A stretch of DNA of 64,000 nt from Shewanella sediminis HAW-EB3 (GTDB lineage: Bacteria > Pseudomonadota > Gammaproteobacteria > Enterobacterales > Shewanellaceae): contig NC_009831.1 of the NCBI RefSeq assembly GCF_000018025.1, positions 1,860,001 through 1,924,000 on the forward strand, in the 5' to 3' direction. Numbering within the stretch: the stretch's first letter is position 1; every line of letters begins with the position of its first letter. The position numbers were made by a program, and so were the translations under genes. The notes beneath the pieces were generated by a model. That model saw nothing but the letters and a program-made list of their open reading frames with translations, made no database searches and had not been told where the DNA came from. Shown one piece after another: positions 8,808-18,537 of this stretch.

Positions 8808-11231
8808 ATGAATAAAGAGATAAACCCCAATACTGCGCTAAAGGGAAGGGTGCTTTCACGGCATGTTGTTCAAGATTCAGCTTCATTATGGCTACATTAT
8901 TATGTGAAAACTGAAAATGGCCCTGTTTTGGTCAAAGTTCCCCAAGCAGAATTCATCTGTTTTTGTGCCAGTGCTAACCTAGCAGCCTTGCTTTCAATCC
9001 CCGCACTCGGCGTGGTGAGAACCAAGGCGTTACCCTTACATAACTTTGATTTAGACAATGTCACCGCTATCTATTGTCAATCAAGACAAGGTTTCCGGCA
9101 TCTGATCAAAGGTGCTATTGACTTAGGGATTGACCTTTTTGAAGCCGATATCAGACCCGAGCAGCGTTATCTTATTGAACGTTTCATCGCTCTGGATGCC
9201 GAATTTATGGGGCATTATGTCGAAGACATCCCCTCCTCGGCCCTTCCGGTGTTCATCGCCCAGCGCGCCAGGAAAAGATCTTTCGATATCGAATTAAAAT
9301 CAATATCTCTGGATTTTGAATGTAGCTTCAATGGAGAGCTATATTCGGTGGGACTTTATGGACGTAATGAAAAAGGCGATGAGTATCAAAAAGTGATCAT
9401 GGTAGGCAACCAGACAGATCAGGGCTCAAACAAGCAGCCAGATGGAGAGTTTGCTCGAATTGTCGATGATATCCAGTGGGTGAGTGACGAAAAAACACTG
9501 ATTATTGCGTTGATAAATTGGTTTGCCGACTATGATCCCGATGTGGTCATTGGTTGGGCTGTTGTTACTTTCGATCTGGCTCTGTTGTACAGAAGAGCAA
9601 AACTCCACGGTATTGCCCTGACTATTGGTCGTGGGAAAAGCGAGCTTGGATGGAAAGTTGCAGATAAATATCGGCCTGAAACCCTGACCTTACCAGGCAG
9701 GGTCGTGCTCGATGGTATTGATTGGCTCAAAGCTGCATTTTATCGATTCGATAGTTTCTCTCTAGAGTTTGTCAGTCGAGCATTATTGGATCGCGGTAAG
9801 GCAATTCATAATGTAGAGAACAGAGGAGAGGAGATCACCGAGCTTTTTCACCAGAATAAGTTGGCATTAGCCCATTACAATCTTAACGATAGCCGTTTAG
9901 TTTGGGATATTTTTGAGAAAACTCAACTGTTTGACTTTGCCATTGAGCGCTCGAGGTTAACAGGTCTGGAGTTAGGTCGGGTCGGTGGTTCAGTTGCTGC
10001 ATTTAATAATCTCTATCTGCCATATCTTCATAGAGCGGGTTACGTCGCTCCCTCCGGGGCTGCAAGCCAGGGACTCGAGAGCCCTGGTGGGTATGTGATG
10101 GACTCTATACCGGGTTTATATCGGGATATAGTGGTTTTGGATTTCAAGAGTCTTTATCCCTCTATCATACGTACATTCTTGATCGATCCTAAAGGGTTAA
10201 TAGAAGGGCTATCATCACAGGAGTCCGATACAGTGGACGGTTTTCTGGGGGCAAAGTTTAGTCGGCGCTCACCCATCTTACCTCAACTGATAAAAACGTT
10301 AGCCGAGCACAGGGAGGAAGCAAAGGCTGAAAACAATGCTCCGCTTTCTCAGGCGATAAAAATTATCATGAACTCCTTATATGGTGTGCTGGGTTCGAAA
10401 GGTTGTGTATTTCATGATGCCCGCTTAGCAAGCTCTATAACACTCAGAGGTCATGAGATCATGAAGCAGACGCGTAAGTGGATTGAGGAGTTGGGCTACC
10501 AGGTGATTTATGGCGATACCGACTCAACTTTTGTCTGGTTAGGGGGGAAATCTCCCCAAACTGGTATCGGCGAAATTGGGAAGCAGCTGGTGGACATAGT
10601 GAACCGGAGGTGGAAAGAGAAACTTAAAAATGAGATGAAGCTCGACTGTTATCTGGAGTTGGAATTTGAATCTCATTTTGAACAGTTCTTTATGCCGACA
10701 TTGAGGGGCTCATCGGAAGGGTCAAAGAAACGATACGTGGGAGCCTATACTAAACCCGATGGTGAACTTGAACTGGTCTTTAAAGGCATGGAGCAGGTGA
10801 GAAGTGATTGGAGTCCATTAGCCAGAAGGGTACAGCAAGAACTGTATTTTCGTCTTTTCTCTAAACTTGATGTTGTCTCTTTCTTGCGTGGTGTTATTGA
10901 TGACCTGAAGCTGGGTAAATTGGATGATGAATTGATATTTACGAAAAGGCTACGTAGAGATATCAAAGACTATACCGCTAAGTCATCACCTCATGTAAAA
11001 GCGGCTCAGAAGATGTGTCAACATACCTCTGATGAGCAATATTCCAGAAAGGGTACCAAAGTCGAGTATCTCATCACGCTTAATGGGGCTGAGCCGGTTA
11101 AGTTTCAAAAGTCATCGATAGATTACGATTACTACATAGATAGACAACTTCAACCTATTTCTGATCCCGTTCTTACCATATTGAAAGTTAAATTCGAAAG
11201 TATTGCTTCTAATCAGTTATCGTTAATTTAA
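8808..11231 (+). CDS. polB: DNA polymerase II (family B)
   Basis: 807 residues, slightly longer than the 783 of E. coli. Exonuclease motifs: LDFECSF (Exo I), GWAVVTFDL (Exo II, residues 249-257) and YNLNDSRLVWDIF (Exo III). Polymerase motifs: VLDFKSLYPSIIRTFLIDP (A), IKIIMNSLYGVLGSKGC (B) and IYGDTDSTFVWL (C, both catalytic Asp present). It performs translesion synthesis and replication restart after damage. The usual Asn of Exo II is Ala251 here. A LexA box sits upstream, shared with dinG. The ATG at 8808 has only a weak ribosome site. Confidence 0.95.
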   Translation: MNKEINPNTALKGRVLSRHVVQDSASLWLHYYVKTENGPVLVKVPQAEFICFCASANLAALLSIPALGVVRTKALPLHNFDLDNVTAIYCQSRQGFRHLIKGAIDLGIDLFEADIRPEQRYLIERFIALDAEFMGHYVEDIPSSALPVFIAQRARKRSFDIELKSISLDFECSFNGELYSVGLYGRNEKGDEYQKVIMVGNQTDQGSNKQPDGEFARIVDDIQWVSDEKTLIIALINWFADYDPDVVIGWAVVTFDLALLYRRAKLHGIALTIGRGKSELGWKVADKYRPETLTLPGRVVLDGIDWLKAAFYRFDSFSLEFVSRALLDRGKAIHNVENRGEEITELFHQNKLALAHYNLNDSRLVWDIFEKTQLFDFAIERSRLTGLELGRVGGSVAAFNNLYLPYLHRAGYVAPSGAASQGLESPGGYVMDSIPGLYRDIVVLDFKSLYPSIIRTFLIDPKGLIEGLSSQESDTVDGFLGAKFSRRSPILPQLIKTLAEHREEAKAENNAPLSQAIKIIMNSLYGVLGSKGCVFHDARLASSITLRGHEIMKQTRKWIEELGYQVIYGDTDSTFVWLGGKSPQTGIGEIGKQLVDIVNRRWKEKLKNEMKLDCYLELEFESHFEQFFMPTLRGSSEGSKKRYVGAYTKPDGELELVFKGMEQVRSDWSPLARRVQQELYFRLFSKLDVVSFLRGVIDDLKLGKLDDELIFTKRLRRDIKDYTAKSSPHVKAAQKMCQHTSDEQYSRKGTKVEYLITLNGAEPVKFQKSSIDYDYYIDRQLQPISDPVLTILKVKFESIASNQLSLI

Positions 11232-11460
11232 TGGGGTGAATCTTAATGCTATGTTGAGTTTGTGTTGCGTTTCGGTGCGGCACTTGCTGCTAAAGGGTTT
11301 TAATGGGTTTTTTGCTGCTAAAAACCGCGATTTTTGTGACATTCCTCTTTGAGTGATTGCTAATATTTTGTTAGTCTCAATTGCAATCAGGAAGAAATAA
11401 AACAACGGAATGACACAAAATAGAATCAAGCAGACTGAAAACATTAAGGTTAGACATCAC

Positions 11461-12672
11461 ATGAAAAAGACTCTAGTAGCATCCGCATTAGCAGCCGTTA
11501 TATTTGTTCCGTCGGTATCGGCAATCGAGATCTATAAAGACGACAAAAATGCCGTTGAGATCGGTGGATGGATGGATGCGCGCATCATCAACACTCAAGG
11601 GGCTACAGAAGTGGTAAACGGTGCATCTCGCATCAATTTTGGATTTACCCGTGAAATGAGCGATGGATGGAAAGCATTCACAAAGCTCGAGTGGAGTGTT
11701 AACCCGTTTGGAAACAGTGACATTGAATATAACAATGACAGTGCTTTTTCTTCTGAAAGTGATGAATTTCTTCATAATCGTCTAGGTTATGTCGGTCTTG
11801 GTCATGATACATACGGTAGCCTGACAATAGGTAAGCAGTGGGGCGCTTGGTACGACGTAGTTTATAACACTAACCTAGTGAACACTTGGGATGGTAACGC
11901 GTCAGGTACTTACACATATAACAAAGCCGATGGTGCTATTAATGGTACTGGTCGTGGTGACAACACCGTTCAATACCGTAATGCATTTGGTGATGTTAGC
12001 TTCGCTCTACAGGTGCAATTAAAGCAAGATAGCTTTGATTTGACAGAAAGCTCGCTGGATAATAATTCAAACCCTTTCCCAACAGCTGATAAAAACTTCA
12101 TGACTGGAAGCTCTACAGCTTCTACTAGTGAAACTATTGCAACGGTTGAATACAACAATACCGTTGGTGGTTCTATCACTTATGCCGCAACAGATATGCT
12201 AACACTTACGGCTGGTTTCAACTTAGGTGAATTTGACGGTACCATGGCATCGGGCGAAGGTATCTCTGAAACAGATTACATTTATGGTGCTGGTTTGACT
12301 TGGGGTGGATTTGAGCAACCAGGTTTCTACGCTGCGATCAACATCAACAAGAACGAGTTCCATGATACAGATAACATGGGCCGCTTGATGCACGACGCTG
12401 TAGGTCTTGAGTCACTGTTCAGCTATAAGTTTGACAATGGCCTTAAGCCTATCTTTGCTTATAACTACCTCAAAGCTGGTGACGCATACGAAGCATTTTA
12501 TAATGATGGCGAATTTAAGCGTCAGTTCATCGTCGCTGGTCTGCATTTTGTTTGGGACGAGCAAACAATGCTTTATATAGAAGCACGTAAAGATATGAGT
12601 GAATTCAATGCTGGTAACCAAACTCCAGATGAGAGTGATGGTGTTGCAATTGGCATAAGATATTACCTGTAA
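11461..12672 (+). CDS. Gram-negative general porin (OmpC/Omp35-like)
   Basis: 403 residues: a signal peptide (about 1-20, ending SVSA), then a 16-strand-type porin with alternating beta-strand pattern. It includes GYVGLGHDTYGSLTIGKQWGAWYDVV, the conserved loop-3 approach of enterobacterial-type porins, and ends on the outer-membrane assembly signal GIRYYL. It forms diffusion pores. From memory, the Shewanella oneidensis porin at this chromosomal position (next to polB) is Omp35, which affects anaerobic respiration. ATG 11461 is preferred over the upstream in-frame codon at 11410 because the signal peptide begins there. Confidence 0.88.
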   Translation: MKKTLVASALAAVIFVPSVSAIEIYKDDKNAVEIGGWMDARIINTQGATEVVNGASRINFGFTREMSDGWKAFTKLEWSVNPFGNSDIEYNNDSAFSSESDEFLHNRLGYVGLGHDTYGSLTIGKQWGAWYDVVYNTNLVNTWDGNASGTYTYNKADGAINGTGRGDNTVQYRNAFGDVSFALQVQLKQDSFDLTESSLDNNSNPFPTADKNFMTGSSTASTSETIATVEYNNTVGGSITYAATDMLTLTAGFNLGEFDGTMASGEGISETDYIYGAGLTWGGFEQPGFYAAININKNEFHDTDNMGRLMHDAVGLESLFSYKFDNGLKPIFAYNYLKAGDAYEAFYNDGEFKRQFIVAGLHFVWDEQTMLYIEARKDMSEFNAGNQTPDESDGVAIGIRYYL

Positions 12673-12693
12673 GATTACGATTTTTAGCTTTTG

Positions 12694-12721
12694 AAAAACG
12701 CCCCATGTGGGCGTTTTTTTG
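12694..12721 (+). terminator. Terminator after the porin
   Basis: Stem ACGCCC/GGGCGT with loop CATGT and a run of T beginning at 12714. Confidence 0.9.
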
Positions 12722-13497
12722 ATTTAATTAGTCATGGCTTTACTGCGCAAATACCAGAGCTAATAGGATTGCGACTATTAATTAAGATAGAAGCTTTGAA
12801 TAATTAGAAACTCTCTCTCTTTACTTTGTGCCAGCGAGCTCTTTCCAATTCCGTAGGATCACCATATATTCTTCTTCAATATAAAATGGGTAAAGTAAGT
12901 CACAACGATAATATAAGCAGTAGCTACATTTCATTTCTACCCAATCAAGTTAACCCCGCCTTGTCAATCCTTAGACCCTGTTCTAATTGAATTTATAAAA
13001 TCATTAAAAATGGGCTATATGATAGAATATCACTCATTGTGTAACGAAATAATTACGCTTGTTGTGTGGGTGTTAATGTTAGCTGTAACTGATTAAATAG
13101 CATCCAATTATTCATTTCAACTAACCATATTCTCGTACTAATGGCACCAACTTCGCCTTTTTTGAGCTGGATTTTGCTGCAAAATATATCTAACACACTG
13201 TTTTATATGGTTGCAGGCTTAATGTTTAGACTGTGAGAATAAAAAGAGTAACCCTCTCAATATCTACATCATTCAATAGTAATAATAGAAATCTATCTAA
13301 AGAATTCAATTTTTTACACTCGCCTGTATATAAAATAGTCGAACGGATAACACCTCTGTAAAAAATACTGCTGACTTGTTGATTAAATGTTTCATGTATG
13401 GTCTTATTTGTTTGCGAATGTAGTTAGGTGTAACACTTTGTGTGCATCTGGATACATCTCATAATAAAATAATAAATAGAGTCCAGGGAGAAACAAC
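12722..13497. other. Long intergenic region before the TonB-dependent receptor
   Basis: About 775 AT-rich bases with no open frame of coding character on either strand. It probably holds a long regulatory leader for the receptor. A 19-base stretch at 13425-13443, beginning TAGGTGTAAC, resembles one at 31503-31521. No Fur box could be recognised with confidence. Confidence 0.4.
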
Positions 13498-16107
13498 ATG
13501 TATAAGAACAGCTTACTAGCTAATTCAGTGCGTTTTGCACTAATTGGTGGCGCTGCAGCAACAGCTTTTGCAGTTCCTACAGTATTTGCGGCTGATGAAG
13601 CATCAGCAGATAAAGTAGAGCGAATTGAGGTAACTGGTTCACGTATTAAGCGTAGTGACCTTGAAGGTGCATCTCCTGTAACAACCATTACAGCTGAAGA
13701 TATGAAGGTTGAAGGTAACTTTACCGTAGCCGATGCGCTACGTAACAGTAACCTTAACTCTTTCGGTTCTTTCTCTGAGCGCTCAGGTAGTTCTGCTCAG
13801 TCTCAAGCAACGATTAACCTACGTGGTGCCGGTTCAGATCGTACTCTGGTATTGATCGATGGTAAGCGTTTCCCTGGTTCACCAACTCTTGGTGGTTCTG
13901 CGGCAAACCTTAACGCTATCCCAATGGCGGCCGTTGAGCGTATCGAAATCCTAACCGATGGTGCTTCATCTACTTACGGTTCTGATGCGATTGCTGGTGT
14001 TGTAAACATCATCATGAAGAAGAACTTCCAGGGTCTTGAGTTTAGCGTTGGTGCTGGTAGTCGTGACCGAGATGATGGCATGACGAGTAAAGAATTTTCA
14101 GTTATTGCCGGTTATGAGATGGACAAGGGTAATATTACCTTTGCATGGGACCATCAGGACCGTGAAGGCATTGCTGATGCCGATCGTGAGTTTACTGCAC
14201 CTTGGACTAATGATTTCGATGGTAACGGTATTATCGATGCCTACACCGAGACAGATGGCTGGAGTTATTACGGTGCGAACGTAAGACATCCGGATGGAAC
14301 ATTCCAGCCTTCAACAAATTGTGATGCGCTTATCGCACAATATGGTGAAGATACATTTAGAAAGATGTCTGGTGAACAGCAGTTCGGCCCAGGATCAGAT
14401 CTATGTATGTATGCTTACGGTAACGTGTCTTATAACAAGGCATCGATTGACCGTAACACAGTTTATGTCGATGCAAATTATGAAGTAGCTGAAGATGTTG
14501 AGTGGTTTGGCCGTGTCATGTTCACCCAGAACACATCATTTGGTCGTTATGCTCCACCAGCAGCAAAGTGGAATAACATGGCAGCAGATCATCCTGAAAA
14601 CCCATGGGATGTTGAAGCAACAGGTTACTACCGTTGGGTTGGTATCGGTACTCGTGATGGTACAGTTGATGATTACAACCAGGATTACCTAACGGGTCTT
14701 CGTGGTACTGTCAGCGCATGGAACGATGCTGAGTGGGAGTTCTACTACCACTACAACAAGGCCGATAACAAGTCTATGGGTGAGTACTACCTAAGTTACT
14801 CTGGCCTTGCTTATAACGAAGCAAACGGAATAGATTTAGGTTCTGAAGCTGGCATCAATAACATGAAGGCGACGACGCTGACTCAGGGAACCGCAGAGTT
14901 CCACCAGTACAACGCTGGTATTGGTTTCGATGCTTTCGAACTGCCAGGCGGTCAAGCGGCTCATTACTTCGGTATGGAATACTTCGAGCAAGATTTTTCT
15001 GAAGTTTATGATGCACAATCTGAAGCGGGTCTGATTGGTGGTAGTGCTGGTAACTCAGCAGGCGGTGACCGTCAGGTTTGGGCTGCATTCTATGAAGTTG
15101 CACTACCTGTTATAGACAGCGTAGAAGTTAACTTAGCAGTTCGTTACGATGATTATAGCGACTTTGGTGGCAATACAGCACCTAAAGCATCTGTTCGCTG
15201 GCAGGCACTTGATAATATCGTAGTACGTGCATCTTACTCAGAAGCATTCCGTGCACCGGCACTGGATCAGCTGTATGCGGCAACAACCTTCAGTGCTGAA
15301 GATGGTACCGATTACCCTGGCTGTACATCTAATGGAGTAGCTGAAGCTGATTGTAAAGAGCAGCAGTATGACACTTGGATCAGTGCAAACGGAGACCTAG
15401 GTCCTGAAACGTCTGAGTACATCAACTTAGGTGTTGCGTGGGATATCGTTGATAACTTCGGTATTAAAGTCGATTACTTCAACCTGAATATCGATAATGT
15501 GATCAGTCAGCGTAGTATTACTAACGTGATGGAAGGTATTGCGGATGGCACTCTAGCGACTACTGAAACTTTCTATGTTGACCGTGCACCGGGTACTGGT
15601 GGAGGTCTTGGTCCGGTTCTTGAGGTTGGTACCGGTTACGGTAACACAGATAAGTTAGAGATTAGTGGTGTCGATGTTGGCTTGAATGCAAACTTTGAAA
15701 CAGAGGTCGGTGACTTCGCTATAAACTGGAACAACAGCTTCGTTCTGGAATACATTGAAGAAGTTACAGGTGGTCAAGCAGCAGAAGATACTGCTGGCTG
15801 GGCTGGTCAGCCAGACTATAAGTCAGTATTTACTACGACTTACTCAATGGGTGACCACAGACTATCTTGGAACATGAACTACACCTCTTCAACTTATGAG
15901 ACTAAGGATGAAGGCGAGTTGGATTCATGGTTAATCCACAACATCAGCTACACTTATGATGTTGGTGCCTACGGCGCAATCATGTTTGCTGTTAACAACC
16001 TGACAGATGAAGATCCAGTATTGACTTCAGACGGTAAGTTTGAAGATACAGACCTTTATAACAACTATGGTCGTGAGTACACTGCACGTTATACACTTAA
16101 ATTCTAA
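13498..16107 (+). CDS. TonB-dependent outer-membrane receptor
   Basis: 869 residues: a signal peptide ending VFAA near residue 32, a TonB box-like start (VERIEVTGSRI), a plug domain with INLRGAGSDRTLVLIDGKR and the plug end SSTYGSDAIAGVVNIIM, then a 22-strand-type barrel ending in aromatic F. The pattern resembles receptors for large organic substrates (carbohydrate or peptide class) as much as siderophore receptors, so the ligand is unknown. A complete TonB system lies 1.6 kb downstream, suggesting functional pairing. GGGAG precedes ATG 13498. Codon use is biased toward the patterns of highly expressed genes. Confidence 0.92.
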   Translation: MYKNSLLANSVRFALIGGAAATAFAVPTVFAADEASADKVERIEVTGSRIKRSDLEGASPVTTITAEDMKVEGNFTVADALRNSNLNSFGSFSERSGSSAQSQATINLRGAGSDRTLVLIDGKRFPGSPTLGGSAANLNAIPMAAVERIEILTDGASSTYGSDAIAGVVNIIMKKNFQGLEFSVGAGSRDRDDGMTSKEFSVIAGYEMDKGNITFAWDHQDREGIADADREFTAPWTNDFDGNGIIDAYTETDGWSYYGANVRHPDGTFQPSTNCDALIAQYGEDTFRKMSGEQQFGPGSDLCMYAYGNVSYNKASIDRNTVYVDANYEVAEDVEWFGRVMFTQNTSFGRYAPPAAKWNNMAADHPENPWDVEATGYYRWVGIGTRDGTVDDYNQDYLTGLRGTVSAWNDAEWEFYYHYNKADNKSMGEYYLSYSGLAYNEANGIDLGSEAGINNMKATTLTQGTAEFHQYNAGIGFDAFELPGGQAAHYFGMEYFEQDFSEVYDAQSEAGLIGGSAGNSAGGDRQVWAAFYEVALPVIDSVEVNLAVRYDDYSDFGGNTAPKASVRWQALDNIVVRASYSEAFRAPALDQLYAATTFSAEDGTDYPGCTSNGVAEADCKEQQYDTWISANGDLGPETSEYINLGVAWDIVDNFGIKVDYFNLNIDNVISQRSITNVMEGIADGTLATTETFYVDRAPGTGGGLGPVLEVGTGYGNTDKLEISGVDVGLNANFETEVGDFAINWNNSFVLEYIEEVTGGQAAEDTAGWAGQPDYKSVFTTTYSMGDHRLSWNMNYTSSTYETKDEGELDSWLIHNISYTYDVGAYGAIMFAVNNLTDEDPVLTSDGKFEDTDLYNNYGREYTARYTLKF

Positions 16108-16123
16108 ATTGAGTATTTAAGTT

Positions 16124-16152
16124 AAAAAAGACCCGTAAGGGTCTTTTTTTTT
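16124..16152 (+). terminator. Terminator after the TonB-dependent receptor
   Basis: AAAAAGACCC, loop GTAA, GGGTCTTTTTTTT. Confidence 0.9.
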
Positions 16153-16203
16153 AGTGTTTTTCTGTATTATCTTCAAGTAATTACAATAACGAGAGTGAGT
16201 CGT

Positions 16204-17160
16204 ATGAATAACCATTGGAGTGATTATTGGGAACAGGGGCACTTGACCTCTTTTGGTGAGAGTTTTAGCAGTAACTATACCGGGGTGTTAAATGAGATAT
16301 GGGCACCACGATTCGAAGAGCTAACAAATGACTTTAAGGTATTAGACATCGCGACAGGTAATGGTGCTTTACCCTTGTTGGTGAGCGACTATCTGAAAAA
16401 CAGAGCTGTTGAGGGTGAGGTGATAGGTGTCGATCTGGCGAAAATTAAGACAGATATTAATGCCGTTAACTTGGCTGACAACCTTAAAGTAAAATTATTA
16501 TCAAATATTGACTGTATCGAACTTCCTTTTGAAAATGGACAATTTGAGCTAGTAATGTCCCAGTATGGAATTGAGTATGCGGATCTTAAAAAAGCGATCC
16601 CCGAAGCATTGAGAGTACTTAGCACTAAGGGACGACTCGCTCTGGTTATGCACCATGAAAACTCGCTAATTTTGAACCGAAACCGACGAATATTGTCGCT
16701 AATTAAATCTGAGGAGCTTGAAGAAATTTTCAATTTACTCAGAGGGATAGTCGATAAGATGGGAGAGGTGAAGAGTAAGCAAGATTTAGATAGAGTCAAG
16801 CAAGACCAAAGCTGTGAGGCCCTCAGAATACAGCTAAATGCAGCGATCGGTGTACTGGTCGATAGGGACGAATCGGCGCTTAAAGACTGTGAATTACTGA
16901 ACTATGTCGCGACCCTATTTAAGACTGGATTGTTTTGGAATAAAGATAAAAAGCTGAACTATATTGAATTTGCAATACAACAGCTAAAAACACTCGATGT
17001 AAGGCTGTCCGAACTGGCCGATGCTGCACAAACTGAGCGCTCTTTAGCGGAGATTATTTCTCTCATTTCACAACATAATGCATCGTTGGACCACCTTTCA
17101 TCGGTCGTGGATGAAAATAAGGATGTTTTGGGCTGGAATTTATTGATAACAAAGCAATAA
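16204..17160 (+). CDS. Class I SAM-dependent methyltransferase
   Basis: 318 residues. Motif I, KVLDIATGNGALPLLVSDY, is intact near residues 46-64; GEVIGVDLAKIKTD is the acidic motif II and ELVMSQYGIEYADL the motif III/post-region. The N-terminus HWSDYWEQGHLTSFG resembles a family of small Shewanella/Vibrio methyltransferases. The C-terminal half is helical and variable, and the substrate is unknown. The ATG at 16204 follows GAGAGTGAG; an in-frame GTG at 16195 is less likely. It sits between the TonB receptor and the TonB operon on the same strand, though separate terminators and promoters suggest independent transcription. Confidence 0.75.
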   Translation: MNNHWSDYWEQGHLTSFGESFSSNYTGVLNEIWAPRFEELTNDFKVLDIATGNGALPLLVSDYLKNRAVEGEVIGVDLAKIKTDINAVNLADNLKVKLLSNIDCIELPFENGQFELVMSQYGIEYADLKKAIPEALRVLSTKGRLALVMHHENSLILNRNRRILSLIKSEELEEIFNLLRGIVDKMGEVKSKQDLDRVKQDQSCEALRIQLNAAIGVLVDRDESALKDCELLNYVATLFKTGLFWNKDKKLNYIEFAIQQLKTLDVRLSELADAAQTERSLAEIISLISQHNASLDHLSSVVDENKDVLGWNLLITKQ

Positions 17161-17754
17161 TTCAATTAACGATGAAAAGCCTTCGTGATTTTAATGTTTA
17201 AGTTGACGTTAGTCTTACGTCTCTTTTTTTTGGAATGTGTGATCTGGGACCGGAAGGCTCGCTCACGTATTGCGACCTAAGATTAAAGGGGGTAATTAGG
17301 ATGGTTTTAACAATAATTATCCAGATATAGCAATGTAAATGTATACTGGTATAACCAGCTTTGGTTAATAACTTGTTAAATCTTGAAATATAATGTTAAC
17401 AAGTTAAAGTTCAGTAAAAACAAAGGTTAATCCTGTATTTGTGGTTTTTTTTATTAGCCTCTTGTTAATGCGCTTTTTACTTAGTTGTCTGAAAAACTCC
17501 CTTTTGCTTGTTTTGCATCCTTTAAGGTCGTTTTCTACTAGTTTTAGACCGCTTCAATTGTTGACACAGGTCAACATTTTGTGAAATGATGCCAGCGGTG
17601 CTACGCCTTCGACGGCGTAGAAAAATAAGATAATAATTAACAATCACAAGAGAAAGACATACTTATAAACTGGAGATTCCTGCAAATATAAGCAGAACTC
17701 CATGTTGTTAATAAGTTAAACCTTTTTAATTTTACTTCAAATTGGTTGGGAACT
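17161..17754. other. Leader region of the TonB operon
   Basis: About 590 bases with no gene. It contains a perfect 7-base inverted repeat CTACGCC/GGCGTAG at 17601-17620 (loop TTCGA plus C). Thirteen of 19 positions fit a Fur-box consensus at 17628-17646 (GATAATAATTA...), too weak to claim. It is likely the promoter and 5' leader of the DUF3450-exbB-exbD-tonB operon. Confidence 0.4.
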
Positions 17755-18537
17755 ATGTCCAAGGTAAGCAATAAAACAAAAATCGCTACAGCGCTCGTGG
17801 GCGCACTAGCCTTAGCCGGCAGTAACTTAGTGATTGCAGATCCTCTTTCTGACGTTCAGAAGGCTGACAGCAAAATTCACGCTGAAGCAGCAACATCTCA
17901 AAAGAAAGTAGATAAGTACTTTGACCAAGCTCAGGACATGGTGTTCGAGTATGGTTCAGTTGCAGATGAGCGCGAATCACTAAAATCTTATAACGATTAC
18001 GTAGCGGGTCTGGTTGCAGACCAAGAAGCTACGATGAAATCAATTCAAGATGACATCAATGGCGTTGACGCTCTTCGTCAAGGTGTTGTTCCTCTAATGT
18101 TTAAAATGGTTGATGCGTTAGAACAGTTTGTTCAACTTGATCTTCCTTTCAACACAGAGACGCGTATTGAGCGTGTAAACAATCTTAAAACTCTTCTTAA
18201 CAGCGCCGAAGTTACACTGGCTGAAAAGTATCGTCTTATTCTGGATGCTTACAGCATCGAGCGTGAATACGGCGGATTTATCGCAGTTAAAACTGGCCAG
18301 TTAGAGCTTGATGGTAAAGACGTCTTAGTTGATTTCTTTAACTTAGGCCGTGTTGCCCTTTATGCTCAGAGCTTAGACGGTAGACTAGCTTGGATGTATA
18401 ACGATGAAACTAAAGGTTGGGATCAACTAGAAGATAGCTATCTTCGTGAAATCACCAAAGGTATTCGAATCGCACGTAAACAGGGTGCACCGGATCTATT
18501 CTCGTTACCAATTCCTGCTGCGGAGGCTGCACAATAA
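17755..18537 (+). CDS. DUF3450 family periplasmic protein of a TonB system
   Basis: 260 residues with an N-terminal signal peptide (about 1-27, ending VIAD) followed by a long helical, probably coiled-coil region (residues about 30-130) and a mixed C-terminal domain containing AWMYNDETKGWDQLED, typical of DUF3450. In Shewanella and Vibrio relatives the family is encoded directly before TtpC/ExbB genes and is thought to be a periplasmic partner of the TonB2-type system. The stop overlaps the next start as TAATG, a sign of coupling. ATG 17755 is chosen over an in-frame TTG at 17746. Confidence 0.82.
   Translation: MSKVSNKTKIATALVGALALAGSNLVIADPLSDVQKADSKIHAEAATSQKKVDKYFDQAQDMVFEYGSVADERESLKSYNDYVAGLVADQEATMKSIQDDINGVDALRQGVVPLMFKMVDALEQFVQLDLPFNTETRIERVNNLKTLLNSAEVTLAEKYRLILDAYSIEREYGGFIAVKTGQLELDGKDVLVDFFNLGRVALYAQSLDGRLAWMYNDETKGWDQLEDSYLREITKGIRIARKQGAPDLFSLPIPAAEAAQ

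Noticed and set aside
14098..14289. Antisense open frames inside the TonB-dependent receptor and other long genes
   Set aside because: They mirror the codon bias of the sense gene and have no ribosome sites or family similarity.
17628..17646. Fur box before the TonB operon
   Set aside because: Only about 13 of 19 consensus positions match, which AT-rich DNA gives by chance.
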